From the NCBI GenBank assembly GCA_913049535.1, contig CAJWYF010000016.1, forward strand, positions 1 through 35,198: 35,198 nt of DNA. Direction: 5' to 3'. Positions 7,533-17,485 of this stretch are shown here, piece after piece (within the stretch, counting starts at the first letter, position 1; the number at the start of each line of letters is the position of its first letter). The notes under the pieces are model-generated. The model was not told the DNA's origin. It did no database searches and saw only the letters and a list, made by a program, of their open reading frames with translations. The translations under genes were made by a program, and so were the position numbers. Origin of the DNA: an uncultured Synechococcus sp. Lineage in GTDB: Bacteria > Cyanobacteriota > Cyanobacteriia > PCC-6307 > Cyanobiaceae.

Positions 7533-10493
7533 TCAGCCGGTGTTGCGCAGGCCGGCCGCGATGCCGTTGATCGTCAGCAGGGCCCCGCGCAGCAGTTCAC
7601 CGCGGCTGTAGGTGCGGGTGTCTCCGACATCCTGCTCCTGCATGGGAGGTTGGCGGTTCTGGTTGCGCAGCCGTCGCAGCAGGGCCACCTGCAGGAAACC
7701 GAGCGGAACGATGGTGCGATTGCGCAGCTCGACGGAAAGCTGCAGAGCCGGGTCACCATCGAGCAGGCGTTCGTGCCCGGTGATCTGCTGCACCAGATCA
7801 CGGGTCAGGTGGTACTCAGCGGCGATGACCGAGAAGATCTCGCGGAAATCAGCCTGTCGTTCCTCACTGCCGAGGGAATCGACGTAGTGCTCGGCAAGGG
7901 CCAGGTCGACCTTGGCCAAGGTCATCTCCACTTTGGAGATCAGCATGCGGAAGAAGGGCCAGCTCTGGTAGAGCACCCGCAGCATGTCGATGCGGCTGGG
8001 CTCATCGGCCAGCTCATCGCGGATGGCGGCACCAACACCAAACCAGCTGGGCAGCAGGAAGCGGCTTTGGGTCCAGCCAAACACCCAGGGGATGGCCCTC
8101 AATGAGGAGAGATCGCGGGCACCGACGCGGCGACGGGCCGGCCGTGAGGAGATCTGCAGCTTGCTGATCTCTTCGATCGGGGTGATCTGCTCAAAGAAGG
8201 CCACCAAGGAGGGGTGCTCATGCACGAGCGCGCGGTAGTGCTGACGGGACCTTGAGGCCAGCCGGTTCATCAGCTCATTCCAGGCTGGAGTGTCGTCGGT
8301 GTCGCTGGTGAGCAGGCTGTTTTGCAGCACTGCTGAGGTCATGGTCTCGAGGTTGTAGAGCGCCAGCTCGGGCAAGGCGTATTTGGAGGCCAGCACCTCA
8401 CCCTGCTCAGTGATCTTGATCCGGCCGCGCAAGGTGCCGCTGGGCTGGGCCAGGATCGCCTGATAGGCAGGTCCCCCACCGCGGCTGACCGAACCGCCGC
8501 GGCCGTGGAAGATGCGCAGCCCCAGCTCGTAGCGGGTGCATAGGGCCTGCAGGGCGATCTGGGCGCGGTGGATCTCCCAGTTGCTGGAGAGAAAGCCTGA
8601 ATCCTTGTTGCTGTCGGAATAGCCGAGCATCACCTCCTGCAGCGGCACCTCGTCGTTCTGCAGCAGGCGTCGATAGAACGGCCGCTCGAAGATGGCTCCC
8701 ATCACCTCAGGGGCGCAACGCAGGTCTTCCACCGTTTCGAACAGGGGGATGACCCTCAAGCGGGTGGTGCCCTCCACTGGATCCACCAGGCCAGCTTCTT
8801 TGGCCAGCAAGAGCACCTCCAGCAGGTCGGATTCGGTGTGACTCATCGAGATCACATAGGTGCGGCAGATGCGCGCGCCGAATTCCTCCTGCAGCCGTTT
8901 GAGCATGCGGAAGACCGCAAAGGTTTCGGCGGTGGCATCACTCCATTCCGGACCGGTGGGGATCAGCGGACGGCGGGTCTGCAGCTCCTGCAGCAGCCAG
9001 GCCACCCGTTCGGGTTCGTCCATGGCGTCGTAGTCACGCTCGAGCTGCAGGAAGCGCGTGAGTTCAGCCAGGGCCTCACTGTGGCGGGTGCTTTCCTGGC
9101 GGATGTCGAGTGAGGCCAGGCAGAAGCCGAAGATCTGGACCTGACTCAGCAAGCGGTTGAGTGGCTCGCTGCTCAGACCGGTGGCCTCCAAGCTGCCGCG
9201 CACCAGCTCCAGGTCACTACGGAAGTCCTGGAAGGTGCTGTAGTGCAGTTCCTGGGGCGTGGTCAGGCCGCTGAAGGCCGGATCCGGTTCCTGGCTGCTC
9301 AGCGGTGACTCCCAGCTGGCATCGGCGAGCTGGGCATTGCGCTCAATGGTGCGCTCGAGGCGTTCGAGCACATAGCAGAGCTTGAGCCGGTATGGCTCAA
9401 GGCGATAGCGGGCAGCCAGCTTTTCGTAGACCTCCGGGAAGCGCAGCCGGTCCATCTCCAGGGACTCCAGCAGTGCGGGACTCACCTGGCTCCATTGCAT
9501 GGAAATGCTGAGCTGATCGCGTAGATCCCGCACGGAGGAGCGATAACGCTCGAGCATCAACTGGCGCTGGTAACAGGCTGTGCGCCAGGTGATCTCTGGG
9601 GTGACCGAGGGGTTGCCATCGCGGTCGGATCCCACCCACGAGCCAAAGGTGCAGAACCCGTCCTCCGGCGGGATCACATCGGGGTAGGACTGCGCCAGGG
9701 CCTTGCGCATCCGCTCATGCAACAGCGGCATGGCCTCAAAGAGCACCGACTGGAAGAAGTGCAGGGCGTAATCCACTTCATCCAGCACCGATGGCTTGAA
9801 CTGATGCAGCTCATCGGTGCGCCACCACAGCCGAATTTCCTCTTCCAGCTGCAACCGCAGGCCCTGGGAATCTTCAAAGGTCTCCAACCCTTGTCCTGTG
9901 CCTTCGAGGCGCTGGATCAAGTGGGCGATGCGGCGGTGCTTGTGGCGCACGGTGTGCCGCACGATCTCGGTGGGGTGGGCGGTGAACACCAGCCGCACAT
10001 CCAGCTCGCGCAGGAGTGGCTCCAGCATCCCGGGCGGGACATTCAGCGCCCGCATCCGCTCAAACAACCGCTGGAAGGTGGCCGGTTCGTCCTGACTGGC
10101 CAGGGCCTCACTGCTGACGGCGTCCTCCAACCCGCCAGGCGCCATGGTCGCCAGATAGCGGTCCTCCTCGATGTGCTGCTCGAGGATGTTGACCAGCTGG
10201 AAGTAGAGCGAAAAGGCCCTGGCCGCGGCGATGGCCTCAGCCAGATCCATGCCCACGATCAGTTCGATGATCTGGTCGGAGGTGTCCTCCTCCTGGCAAA
10301 GGTTCTTGAGTTGCAGCAGCCGTTCCGCTTGATCAGGGGGGCATTCGCTGCGCAGCACCGTGCGCCAGAGGTCCTCCACCAACTCAAGGCGTTCATTCAG
10401 CTGACGCAAGGTGCGGCGGCCGACCGGGGCAGCAATGTCGGGCAGCGGAACCTGCATGCGGGCGGAGGACGTGCTCATCGAATGTTCGATCAT
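7533..10493 (-). CDS. ppc: phosphoenolpyruvate carboxylase
   Basis: A 986-residue enzyme that carboxylates phosphoenolpyruvate with bicarbonate to oxaloacetate, the main anaplerotic step in cyanobacteria. Visible motifs are FTAHPTE with the catalytic His (about residue 173), [25 protein letters not shown] and the C-terminal GLRNTG. The ATG at 10493 is chosen because it overlaps the stop of gshA as ATGA (10490-10493). ATGs at 10478 and further in are alternatives. The longer frame upstream lies inside gshA and is not protein-like. It is the third gene of a minus-strand operon. Length and motifs are complete and I see no frameshift. Confidence 0.97.
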   Translation of the reverse strand: MIEHSMSTSSARMQVPLPDIAAPVGRRTLRQLNERLELVEDLWRTVLRSECPPDQAERLLQLKNLCQEEDTSDQIIELIVGMDLAEAIAAARAFSLYFQLVNILEQHIEEDRYLATMAPGGLEDAVSSEALASQDEPATFQRLFERMRALNVPPGMLEPLLRELDVRLVFTAHPTEIVRHTVRHKHRRIAHLIQRLEGTGQGLETFEDSQGLRLQLEEEIRLWWRTDELHQFKPSVLDEVDYALHFFQSVLFEAMPLLHERMRKALAQSYPDVIPPEDGFCTFGSWVGSDRDGNPSVTPEITWRTACYQRQLMLERYRSSVRDLRDQLSISMQWSQVSPALLESLEMDRLRFPEVYEKLAARYRLEPYRLKLCYVLERLERTIERNAQLADASWESPLSSQEPDPAFSGLTTPQELHYSTFQDFRSDLELVRGSLEATGLSSEPLNRLLSQVQIFGFCLASLDIRQESTRHSEALAELTRFLQLERDYDAMDEPERVAWLLQELQTRRPLIPTGPEWSDATAETFAVFRMLKRLQEEFGARICRTYVISMSHTESDLLEVLLLAKEAGLVDPVEGTTRLRVIPLFETVEDLRCAPEVMGAIFERPFYRRLLQNDEVPLQEVMLGYSDSNKDSGFLSSNWEIHRAQIALQALCTRYELGLRIFHGRGGSVSRGGGPAYQAILAQPSGTLRGRIKITEQGEVLASKYALPELALYNLETMTSAVLQNSLLTSDTDDTPAWNELMNRLASRSRQHYRALVHEHPSLVAFFEQITPIEEISKLQISSRPARRRVGARDLSSLRAIPWVFGWTQSRFLLPSWFGVGAAIRDELADEPSRIDMLRVLYQSWPFFRMLISKVEMTLAKVDLALAEHYVDSLGSEERQADFREIFSVIAAEYHLTRDLVQQITGHERLLDGDPALQLSVELRNRTIVPLGFLQVALLRRLRNQNRQPPMQEQDVGDTRTYSRGELLRGALLTINGIAAGLRNTG

Positions 10494-11629
10494 CCCAAAT
10501 CGGCGCCAGCGGTGCTGCTCAACGCCTGCTCCTGGCTCTGCATCAAGGTCGCTTCCCGGCTCAGGATCGAGCTGATGCTCTCCCCCTGCGCGTGCTGTTG
10601 CAGCCAGCGCATGGCTGTGTTGCCCCGATCGAGCAGGGCCTCGATGGGCTCCAGCCAACGGCAGGGTTCGAGGCCTTGGCCCCAGTCCTTGAGCTGCTGC
10701 AGTTGGCTGGCAATCCACTGGCGTGCCACCAGAGGAGAGCCGTCCTGCCAGTGGTGCAGGGTGGCATCGAGGCTCTGCAGTGCGGCCTGCTGGTCATTGG
10801 CATCCGCCAGTTCGGCCAGCTGTTTGAGGTTCAAGGCGCTGCTGCTGGCAGGGTCACCGCAATGGCCCTCGATCAATTGCAGCAGCCTGAGCTCACAGAA
10901 AGCGGTGATCGCCAGAAGTTCCAGGGGATCGGTGACCAGATCACAGATGCGCAGCTCCACACGGTTGAGCTGGTGGGGCCGTTCAGGGCCGTTGGGGCGC
11001 ACCGAGCCCCAGAAATGGCGCACATTGCGCATGGCCCCAGTGGCCAGCTGCTCCTGCATCCAGGCGATGTAATGGCCCTGATCGCGGAAGAGGGGCACGG
11101 TGGCTGGCGTCAGCGGAAACTGTCGCCAGCGCTGGGAATGGGCACCGCAGGTGCGGCCATCAAGAAAAGGAGAGCTGGCGCTGAGGGCGAGCAGCAAGGA
11201 GGCCTCGCAGCGCAACAGCCGGCAGGCGGCCATGATCGCGGCGCTGTCCTCGAGGCCGAGGTTGATATGAACGCTGGCGGTGACTACCCGGGTGCCGTAG
11301 GCGTCCTCGATGAACTGGTGGTAGGGGTTCTGGGGATCCGAGCGCTCAAAGCGCTGGCTGTTGCCCAGGCTCAAGGTGCTGCCCGGTAGCAGGGTCAGCT
11401 GGCGGCTGGCCAGCCAGTGGCGCAGCCGCTGACGGGGCTGGAGCAGGTGCTGCAGCTGCCGGCTGTAGTCCGCCTCTGGCGGTGTGATGTACTCCAGGTT
11501 GCGGCAGTCGGGCTCGGTGACCACCTCCGGCAGGGCCGCTGCCGCCTCTGAAGAGCAGCCCACCACCGTCCCATCGGCGCGGCCGGTGTACATCTCCACC
11601 TCAAAGCCCTTGAGCAGCTGTGCACTCAT
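10490..11629 (-). CDS. gshA: glutamate-cysteine ligase, cyanobacterial type
   Basis: A 379-residue protein matching the GCS2-like glutamate-cysteine ligase family of cyanobacteria, which makes gamma-glutamylcysteine for glutathione. Recognisable segments are FEVEMYTG near the N-terminus, [15 protein letters not shown], the basic NRVELRICD and LRLLQLIEG. The start ATG overlaps the trpE stop as ATGA (11626-11629), and its own stop overlaps the ppc start. It is therefore translationally coupled on both sides. gshB is not in the window. Confidence 0.88.
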   Translation of the reverse strand: MSAQLLKGFEVEMYTGRADGTVVGCSSEAAAALPEVVTEPDCRNLEYITPPEADYSRQLQHLLQPRQRLRHWLASRQLTLLPGSTLSLGNSQRFERSDPQNPYHQFIEDAYGTRVVTASVHINLGLEDSAAIMAACRLLRCEASLLLALSASSPFLDGRTCGAHSQRWRQFPLTPATVPLFRDQGHYIAWMQEQLATGAMRNVRHFWGSVRPNGPERPHQLNRVELRICDLVTDPLELLAITAFCELRLLQLIEGHCGDPASSSALNLKQLAELADANDQQAALQSLDATLHHWQDGSPLVARQWIASQLQQLKDWGQGLEPCRWLEPIEALLDRGNTAMRWLQQHAQGESISSILSREATLMQSQEQALSSTAGADLG

Positions 11630-13128
11630 GGCTTAGAGCCACCATCGAGGCAGGCCAGGGCTTTCAGCAGGCCGCGGGCTTTATTCAAGGTCTCTTCGTA
11701 CTCTGCGGTTGGCTGGGAGTCGGCGACGACACCGGCGCCAGCCTGCACCTGCACGCGCCAGGTTTTGCTCTCACCTGGGACCACCACCATGGTGCGGATG
11801 GTGATGGCGGTGTTGAGCGCACCGCCGAGGTCCATGGCTCCATACACCCCGGAGTAGGGCCCACGGGCGTCGGGCTCGAGCTCGTGAATCAACTGCATGG
11901 CCCTGATCTTCGGTGCGCCGCTCACCGTTCCGGCAGGGAAGGAGGCCCGCAGCAGATCCCAGACGTCATGGGGTGGCTGCAGCTCCCCTTGCACCTGTGA
12001 AACGATGTGCATCACGTGGGAATAGCGCTCGATCACCATCAGCTCGCTGACGCTGACGCTGCCTGGACGGCAGACCCGTCCCAGGTCGTTGCGGCCGAGG
12101 TCCACCAGCATCACGTGCTCGGCACGCTCCTTGGGATCAGCCAGGAGTTCCTGCTCCAAGGCCAGGTCCTCGGCTGCATCGGCGCCGCGGCGCCGCGTAC
12201 CGGCAATGGGGCGCACCGAGGCTTCCACCCGTCCATCCGCCAGCGGGTCGGCCTTCACCATCACCTCAGGGCTGGAGCCGATCAGGTGCCAGCCGTTGAA
12301 GCTGAAAAAGCCCATGTAGGGCGATGGGTTGACCATCCGCAGACTGCGGTAGAGGTCAAAGGGGTCGTGGTCCACCTCGGTGTCGAGGCGCTGGCTCAAG
12401 ACCAGCTGGAACACATCACCAGCAGCGATGTGCTCACGGCCGTAGCGGACCGCTGCTTCAAAAGCCTCCTGGGTGGTGTTGCTGCCCATGGCCAGACCTT
12501 GGGCACTGCGCTCCTGCCAACGCAACGGTGAGCGTCCGTTGGGCAGCGGATCCTGCAGCCTCTGCTCCAGGGCCTGCAGACGGGATTCAGCGGCCGCACG
12601 CTGCGATGCCGGATCGCCCCCGCCGGTGTGATCGGCGTAGGCGATGGCGGTGACCATGCGCCTGACCTGATCAAACACAAGCAGGGTGTCGCAGAACATC
12701 CAGCACCCATCGGGCAGATCAGAAGCGCTGCGGGGATGGACCGGCACGCTGGGCTCCACCCACTGGATCAGCTCGTAACCCCAGAAGCCAAACAGCTGTC
12801 CCACCGGAGGTAACCCCGGGATCGGTGCGCTGCTGTAGGGCTCGAGGCGCTGCCGCAGCAGCTCGAATGGATCACCGCTGAGCTCCTCGCGCCGCCCGTC
12901 GCGGTGCTCAATCCAGGCCTGGGTGCCGCGGACGCTGAGCACCCACAGCGGATCGCTGACCACAAAGCTCCAGCGGCCGAGCTGTTCGCCGCCGTCCACC
13001 GATTCGAGCAGGGCTCCATAGGGTTGCCCCTGACCCACCTTCAGCCAGGTGCTGACGGGGGTCTCCAGGTCTGCCGGCCAGCGGCGCCAAAGGGGCTCGA
13101 AACTTGGGGAGTGGTCAGGACGTGCCAT
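11626..13128 (-). CDS. trpE: anthranilate synthase component I
   Basis: A 500-residue chorismate-utilising enzyme that makes anthranilate from chorismate and ammonia (with the TrpG glutaminase), the first step of tryptophan synthesis. Signatures are PYMGFFSFNGWHLIGSSPE, PIAGTRRRG, LVDLGRNDLGRV and FPAGTVSGAPKIRAMQ, the usual order in TrpE and PabB. TrpE is favoured by the full-length N-terminal domain (SWLKVGQGQPYGALLESVDG), but no trpG lies adjacent. It is the first gene of the trpE-gshA-ppc-GNAT unit, beginning shortly downstream of the psaD terminator. No leader peptide or attenuator was found in the short space upstream. Confidence 0.92.
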   Translation of the reverse strand: MARPDHSPSFEPLWRRWPADLETPVSTWLKVGQGQPYGALLESVDGGEQLGRWSFVVSDPLWVLSVRGTQAWIEHRDGRREELSGDPFELLRQRLEPYSSAPIPGLPPVGQLFGFWGYELIQWVEPSVPVHPRSASDLPDGCWMFCDTLLVFDQVRRMVTAIAYADHTGGGDPASQRAAAESRLQALEQRLQDPLPNGRSPLRWQERSAQGLAMGSNTTQEAFEAAVRYGREHIAAGDVFQLVLSQRLDTEVDHDPFDLYRSLRMVNPSPYMGFFSFNGWHLIGSSPEVMVKADPLADGRVEASVRPIAGTRRRGADAAEDLALEQELLADPKERAEHVMLVDLGRNDLGRVCRPGSVSVSELMVIERYSHVMHIVSQVQGELQPPHDVWDLLRASFPAGTVSGAPKIRAMQLIHELEPDARGPYSGVYGAMDLGGALNTAITIRTMVVVPGESKTWRVQVQAGAGVVADSQPTAEYEETLNKARGLLKALACLDGGSKP

Positions 13129-13140
13129 CGCAGGCTGGGC

Positions 13141-13171
13141 AGAAAAAAGGCGGGTCCTCAGACCCGCCTTT
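13141..13171 (-). terminator. strong intrinsic terminator of psaD
   Basis: A perfect 11-base-pair stem: AAAGGCGGGTC at 13146-13156 and GACCCGCCTTT at 13161-13171, with a 4-base loop. On the minus strand it is followed by a T tract (from the A run at 13143-13148). It lies 30 bases beyond the psaD stop and separates psaD from trpE, 12 bases before the trpE start. Confidence 0.9.
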
Positions 13172-13200
13172 CTAAGGGATGGTTTGACCGGGCTAGGGCT

Positions 13201-13635
13201 TCAGCTGTCGAAAGTGTTGCGGCCGCTGAACTTGATGTTGGCCGGGTTGGTGTTCTGACCGATGCGGCGGGGGTTGTGACCCACCATGGAGCGACCTTCG
13301 TTCACCTTCTCGGGGAAGACACCGTCCTTCGGGTGCAGGAACTCCATGTCACCGCCGGGATAGATCCGGTAGATCTTGTAGTCCTCGATCCGGGGCTTGA
13401 ACTGCGTGCGCAGCTGGGTGCCGAGGGCCAGGCACTGCTCCTTGCGGGCGAAATACATCAGGTTTTCGCCGGCGTTCATCATGGCCGCGCCGCCGGTGGG
13501 GAGCTCAAAGGCTTGGGACGTGCTGCTGTTCCAGGTGATCGCGTATTTCTCTTCAGTCTCGGCGGCGTTCAGAAGTCCACCGGTACTACCGATGAAGTCA
13601 GGAAGCTGACCGGTGAGAGTGGAGGCCGTTGACAT
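13201..13635 (-). CDS. psaD: photosystem I reaction center subunit II (PsaD)
   Basis: A 144-residue stromal/cytoplasmic subunit of photosystem I that docks ferredoxin and helps bind PsaC. The basic, Tyr-rich core ([41 protein letters not shown]) is a textbook match. The start is the ATG at 13635. It follows the histidine kinase gene by only 30 bases, so its promoter must lie in that spacer or inside the 3' end of the kinase gene. It has its own strong terminator, as expected for a highly expressed gene. No strong Shine-Dalgarno is visible. Confidence 0.97.
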   Translation of the reverse strand: MSTASTLTGQLPDFIGSTGGLLNAAETEEKYAITWNSSTSQAFELPTGGAAMMNAGENLMYFARKEQCLALGTQLRTQFKPRIEDYKIYRIYPGGDMEFLHPKDGVFPEKVNEGRSMVGHNPRRIGQNTNPANIKFSGRNTFDS

Positions 13636-13665
13636 ACCGCCAGAGGTGTCACAGATGGCTGGAAG

Positions 13666-15030
13666 CTAGCACTCATCAAGGGTTTGCTCCGGCCAGACGC
13701 CGCTTCCTTCATGACCTTCAACATTGGCCAGGGGTAGGTAGAGCGTCAGGCTGCGGCCTGGTCGCTCCGTCAACCGCCCGCCGAGGCTGGCGAACAGGCG
13801 CTGGGTGGCCTGGGGGCTGAGCTGAAGGCTGCCGGTGGCTGGGTCCCAGCTCAAGACGGGGCCGACGCTGGTGCTGTCCGTGGTGGCTGCTGAATCGTCG
13901 TCATCGCCAGCCCCGCTGAAGCGCAACTTGAGGCGATCCCCGGCGCATGAAAGGTTCACCTGCACCGCATCGCCGCGGCGCAGGCCGCGGCTGAAGCGGT
14001 CCATCAGGCCCAACAGCATGGATTCGAGCAGGGCGGGGTCACTCATGACCAACGGCAGCGGCGCTTGCTGATGCCATTGGAAGCCGATCTCGCGACGCTT
14101 GAGCTGCCGCTGCCAAGCATCTTGAAGCTGGGGCAGGAGATCATCGAGGTTGGTGCGGGCCAAGGGCCGGTCGCCACGGGGGGCCCGCTCCAGCTCAGCG
14201 GCCTGGAAGATCAAGCCGAACCGATCGATCTGCTCGCTGCACTCCTGGTCGATCTGCTCCAGTCGCTGGCGGTGCTGGGGTTGCAGATCCCGTCGCCTTT
14301 GCAGCGAGCGGATCAGGGTGCGGATCGTTGCCAGTGGTGTCCTCACCTCGTGGGCCAAGGCCTCCAACAGCCCCAGCTGCTCACCACCGGCTGAGGGGGC
14401 GTCGTCCCTTGGGGCACTGACCAGGGTCAGGCTTGGCGTGGCTTTGGCCAGTTGCGCCGCCACCTGGGGCCAGAACGATGCAGCGAGCTCATGGCAGGGC
14501 TGCAGCGCTCCGAGGTGCTGAACCTGTCGCTTGAATCCCGCGGCGGCTTCGGGGTTGTCTGCTTCCATGCGGGAGCCGAGCTGCAGCAGCAGCTCCGACA
14601 GCAGTTGCGGCTCAAAGCGCGCCAGCAGCTGGCGTTCACCGGGGTTGCCATGCAGGGCGAGGGCCACTTGCAAGGGCCCGGTGATCAGCACCAGCAGCGG
14701 GTCCGTGCCATCCGCTTCCTGCAGCGGCAGCTGCCACAGCTGTGGTGCCTGTGGGGGCTCCGTTCTGCCGGCCGGCAGTTCAGGGGCCCGCTGACTCCAA
14801 CCTGCCGGGGTCCAGACCCAGCCGGGGCAGCAGCTCAGCACCTCCGGTTCATGCAGGGCCGGCAGGGGTGAAGCCAGCCACAGACCCTGGGGACAGCCCA
14901 GCTGCAACAGCTGCTCCTGCAGCACCGTCAGTGCCGCCCACCATTGGCGCCGGGCGCTCGCGTCATCACCGCGCCCCCCAGGCACGCTCGCGGCGAGTTG
15001 CTCGCGCAGCTGCAGCAGGCTTCGGCTCAC
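13666..15030 (-). CDS. soluble sensor histidine kinase-like protein with degenerate ATPase domain
   Basis: A 454-residue protein from a GTG at 15030 that overlaps the rodA stop (GTGA). No membrane segments. Residues ~1-210 are an uncharacterised sensory part. Residues ~220-275 form a HisKA dimerisation domain with the H-box ALAHEVRTPLATIR (His227). The C-terminal third occupies the place of the HATPase domain, but the N-box Asn residues are missing (LLGLMDRFSRGL at ~339-350). The G1 box is replaced by an acidic Asp/Ser/Thr-rich loop (~373-387), and only a G2-like LFASLGGRL remains. It may be a weak kinase, a phosphatase or a pseudokinase. It lies between rodA and psaD, an arrangement I recall as conserved in picocyanobacteria. 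Its response regulator is not in the window. Confidence 0.85.
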   Translation of the reverse strand: MSRSLLQLREQLAASVPGGRGDDASARRQWWAALTVLQEQLLQLGCPQGLWLASPLPALHEPEVLSCCPGWVWTPAGWSQRAPELPAGRTEPPQAPQLWQLPLQEADGTDPLLVLITGPLQVALALHGNPGERQLLARFEPQLLSELLLQLGSRMEADNPEAAAGFKRQVQHLGALQPCHELAASFWPQVAAQLAKATPSLTLVSAPRDDAPSAGGEQLGLLEALAHEVRTPLATIRTLIRSLQRRRDLQPQHRQRLEQIDQECSEQIDRFGLIFQAAELERAPRGDRPLARTNLDDLLPQLQDAWQRQLKRREIGFQWHQQAPLPLVMSDPALLESMLLGLMDRFSRGLRRGDAVQVNLSCAGDRLKLRFSGAGDDDDSAATTDSTSVGPVLSWDPATGSLQLSPQATQRLFASLGGRLTERPGRSLTLYLPLANVEGHEGSGVWPEQTLDEC

Positions 15031-16307
15031 TGCAAGCGCATGCGGGCGCGCCGGGCACGGCGCTCCACAGAAGCCACCAGGCCCAGCCCGAGGAAATTGA
15101 CTAGCAGGGCAAAACGGCCATAGCTGAGCCAGGGCAAGGGGATGCCGGTCACTGGCCCCAGGCCGATAGTCATGTTGATGTTGATCACCACCTGGAACAT
15201 CACCATCGCCAGAACTCCCACCACCACGAGGGACTCGAAGTCCGTGCGCGCCTCGCCGGCAATCTGCAGCAGCCTCCAGGCCAGCAGGAGATAGGCCACC
15301 AGCACGATGGCGCAGCCCAGGAAGCCCGTTTCCTCTCCCAGGGCACTGAAGATGAAGTCGGTGTGTTGCTCCGGGATGAACTGCAACTTGGTCAGCAGCC
15401 CCTGCATCAGCCCCGAACCGAACACCTGGCCAGAGCCGATGCCGATCGTGCTCTGCAGCAGGTGATACCCACCGCCGAGGGGGTCCTTGGTGGGATCGAG
15501 AAACAGGATGAGACGGTCGCGCTGGTAGTCCTTGAGGCCGTGCTGCCACAACAGCGGCGTGATCCAGGCGAACACTCCGTTGATGGCCAGGCTGGCCGTC
15601 ACGGCGATCAGTTTCCAGGGAAGGCTGCGCCAGGCGAGCAGCGCCAGGAGCATCAGCCAGGGAATCAAGCCCCAGGGCAGAAGGCCTGCGATCAGGGCCG
15701 TGGGCAGCGGTGAGATCAACAGGATCAGCCAGGCCAGGGGCAGCCCGGCCCAATAGAGCATGGCCAGCAGGACAGCTCCGAACACCAGTGATGTGCCCAA
15801 GTCCGGCTGGATGAAGACCATGGCCCAGGGAATTGAAATCACAGCAAAGGGCCGCAGCAGATCCACCGGCCGCTCCACGGGGTGCTTGGCCAGGATTCCG
15901 GCCAGCAGAAGGATGGCGGCCAGCTTGGCGAACTCAGAAGGCTGGATGTTCAATCCGCCAATCGAGATCCAGCGTTGGGCCCCCAGGGCACTGGTGCCGA
16001 CCACCTTCACGGCCAACAGACTGACCAAGGTGGCGATGTAGACGGGCAGCAGCAGCTGTTGCAGCCGCTCCAGCGCAATGCGGGACAGTCCCACGGCCAT
16101 GCCAATGGCGACCGCCGCTGTGATCCAGTGGTTCTTCCAGTCGGCCAGGGGGGACTCCCGCTGGGTGCTGGCAATCAGCACCCCGGCGATCAGCGTCAGC
16201 AGAACCGGCACGCCCCAGAGGATCGGGTCGAACTGCACGATGCGGCGACGCCTGCCGCTGGCCTTGGTCCCCCGCCGGGCGCTGCGGATCCCCTGGTAGG
16301 TGGGCAT
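15027..16307 (-). CDS. rodA: SEDS peptidoglycan polymerase RodA
   Basis: A 426-residue polytopic membrane protein of the FtsW/RodA/SpoVE family with about ten hydrophobic segments after a basic N-terminus (RRGTKASGRRRR). Family motifs are GAQRWISIGGLNIQPSEFAKL, VFIQPDLGTS, and the C-terminal GLGPVTGIPLPWLSYGR. It polymerises lipid II glycan strands for cell wall elongation together with a class B PBP. RodA rather than FtsW is inferred from the shortness of the termini and the QPSEFAKL form. It starts 4 bases after the mrp stop, and its stop overlaps the kinase start, so mrp-rodA-kinase form one unit. Confidence 0.92.
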   Translation of the reverse strand: MPTYQGIRSARRGTKASGRRRRIVQFDPILWGVPVLLTLIAGVLIASTQRESPLADWKNHWITAAVAIGMAVGLSRIALERLQQLLLPVYIATLVSLLAVKVVGTSALGAQRWISIGGLNIQPSEFAKLAAILLLAGILAKHPVERPVDLLRPFAVISIPWAMVFIQPDLGTSLVFGAVLLAMLYWAGLPLAWLILLISPLPTALIAGLLPWGLIPWLMLLALLAWRSLPWKLIAVTASLAINGVFAWITPLLWQHGLKDYQRDRLILFLDPTKDPLGGGYHLLQSTIGIGSGQVFGSGLMQGLLTKLQFIPEQHTDFIFSALGEETGFLGCAIVLVAYLLLAWRLLQIAGEARTDFESLVVVGVLAMVMFQVVININMTIGLGPVTGIPLPWLSYGRFALLVNFLGLGLVASVERRARRARMRLQ

Positions 16308-16311
16308 GAAC

Positions 16312-17382
16312 TCAGAGCCGATGGGCCGCCTTCAACGTGCGGGCCAGTTGCTTGAAGGCTGCCGCAGCCAGGCTGTTCGGCTGGCTGAGCGTGACAGGCC
16401 GGCCACTGTCTCCTCCCTCCTGCACCGGCAACTCGATCGGGATCTGAGCCAGCAGTGGCACGCCGGTCTCTTCGGCCAGATGCTGGCCACCGCCGCTGCC
16501 AAAAATCGAGTACTTCCGCTCCGGCTGATCCGGTGGGGTGAACCAGCTCATGTTCTCCACCACACCAAACACCGGCACCCCCATCTGCTGGAACATCGCC
16601 AGGCCGCGCCGGGCGTCCTGCAGGGCCACCTGTTGCGGCGTCGTCACGACCACCACGCCTGCCATCGGGACCGCCTGGGCCAGGCTCAGTTGGGCATCCC
16701 CAGTGCCTGGGGGCAGATCCACCACCAGGACATCCCGCTCGCCCCACTCCACTTGGTAGAGGAATTGGCGGATGATTCCGTTCAGCATCGGACCGCGCCA
16801 GATCACCGGCTGATCCGGGCCGATCAGCAGCCCCATCGACACCATGACAAGGCCGCAGGTGGCAATCGGCGTCAGGCGCTGCTGCTCCCCTTCCCCTTGC
16901 ACTTCAGGGGTTTGCTCCGTCACCCCCAGCATGGTGGGGGCGTTGGGGCCATAGATATCGGCATCGAGCAGCCCGACCCGCAGACCTTCTGCTGCCAGGG
17001 CGCAGGCCAGATTGACCGCCACGGTGCTCTTGCCTACGCCCCCCTTGCCGCTGCTGACAGCGATCACTTGTTTGACCCCAGCGATGGGCTGCTGGGGTTG
17101 CACCTGGCCGTGCCCTGCAGCTCCGATGGCTGCCCCCTCACCCGGCTGGGCCACTTCAATCTGCACGTCATCGATGCCACTCAAGGCCAGAAGTGCGGTG
17201 CGCGCTTCTGCTGCAATGCGATCGCGCTGACTGGCGGCAAATTTCGGCAGCGCCAGTCGGAACACCGCGCGGTTCTGCTCGAGTCGCAACTGCTCAATCC
17301 AACCCAGTTCGAGCAACTCGCGGCCGCTGCCGGCATCTTTGAGGGCCCCCAGTGCGCGGCGGGCATCGTCAACTGTGGCCAT
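16312..17382 (-). CDS. mrp: Mrp/NBP35-family iron-sulfur carrier ATPase
   Basis: A 356-residue protein. Residues ~1-95 form an MIP18/DUF59-like domain. It is followed by a deviant Walker A P-loop NTPase (VSSGKGGVGKSTVAVN at ~109-124), LLDADIYGPNAPTMLG and VVDLPPGTGDAQLS. It is expected to carry or transfer Fe-S clusters in the cytoplasm, which a photosystem I-rich cell needs. The region that in E. coli Mrp carries a CxxC reads ENMSWFTPPDQPERKYSIFG here, with no Cys, as I recall for cyanobacterial members. It is divergent from hemF across a 103-base spacer that contains a tandem 10-base repeat. Confidence 0.93.
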   Translation of the reverse strand: MATVDDARRALGALKDAGSGRELLELGWIEQLRLEQNRAVFRLALPKFAASQRDRIAAEARTALLALSGIDDVQIEVAQPGEGAAIGAAGHGQVQPQQPIAGVKQVIAVSSGKGGVGKSTVAVNLACALAAEGLRVGLLDADIYGPNAPTMLGVTEQTPEVQGEGEQQRLTPIATCGLVMVSMGLLIGPDQPVIWRGPMLNGIIRQFLYQVEWGERDVLVVDLPPGTGDAQLSLAQAVPMAGVVVVTTPQQVALQDARRGLAMFQQMGVPVFGVVENMSWFTPPDQPERKYSIFGSGGGQHLAEETGVPLLAQIPIELPVQEGGDSGRPVTLSQPNSLAAAAFKQLARTLKAAHRL

Positions 17383-17414
17383 GCAGCATCAAGTCCTGGC
17401 GCCGGATCCTAGTG

Positions 17415-17434
17415 ACAGCCCCTTACAGCCCCTT
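17415..17434. repeat. tandem 10-base direct repeat in mrp/hemF intergenic region
   Basis: ACAGCCCCTT occurs twice in tandem (17415-17424 and 17425-17434) within the 103-base divergent promoter region of mrp and hemF. A related CAGCCCCT appears again near 17479. It could be a regulator site or simple slippage. Confidence 0.6.
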
Positions 17435-17485
17435 GTGCTGACTGCGGTGGCCCTGAAAGGCTGAGACGTTTCCTCTTCAGCCCCT

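Noticed and set aside
10494-10718. N-terminal extension of ppc by 75 residues
   Set aside because: It lies entirely inside gshA and is low-complexity Ala/Arg/Pro-rich. The ATG at 10493 in ATGA coupling gives the family start.
15031-15753. Extension of the histidine kinase frame by ~240 residues
   Set aside because: It is the out-of-frame shadow of rodA, which is clearly coding. The GTG at 15030 overlapping the rodA stop is a better start.
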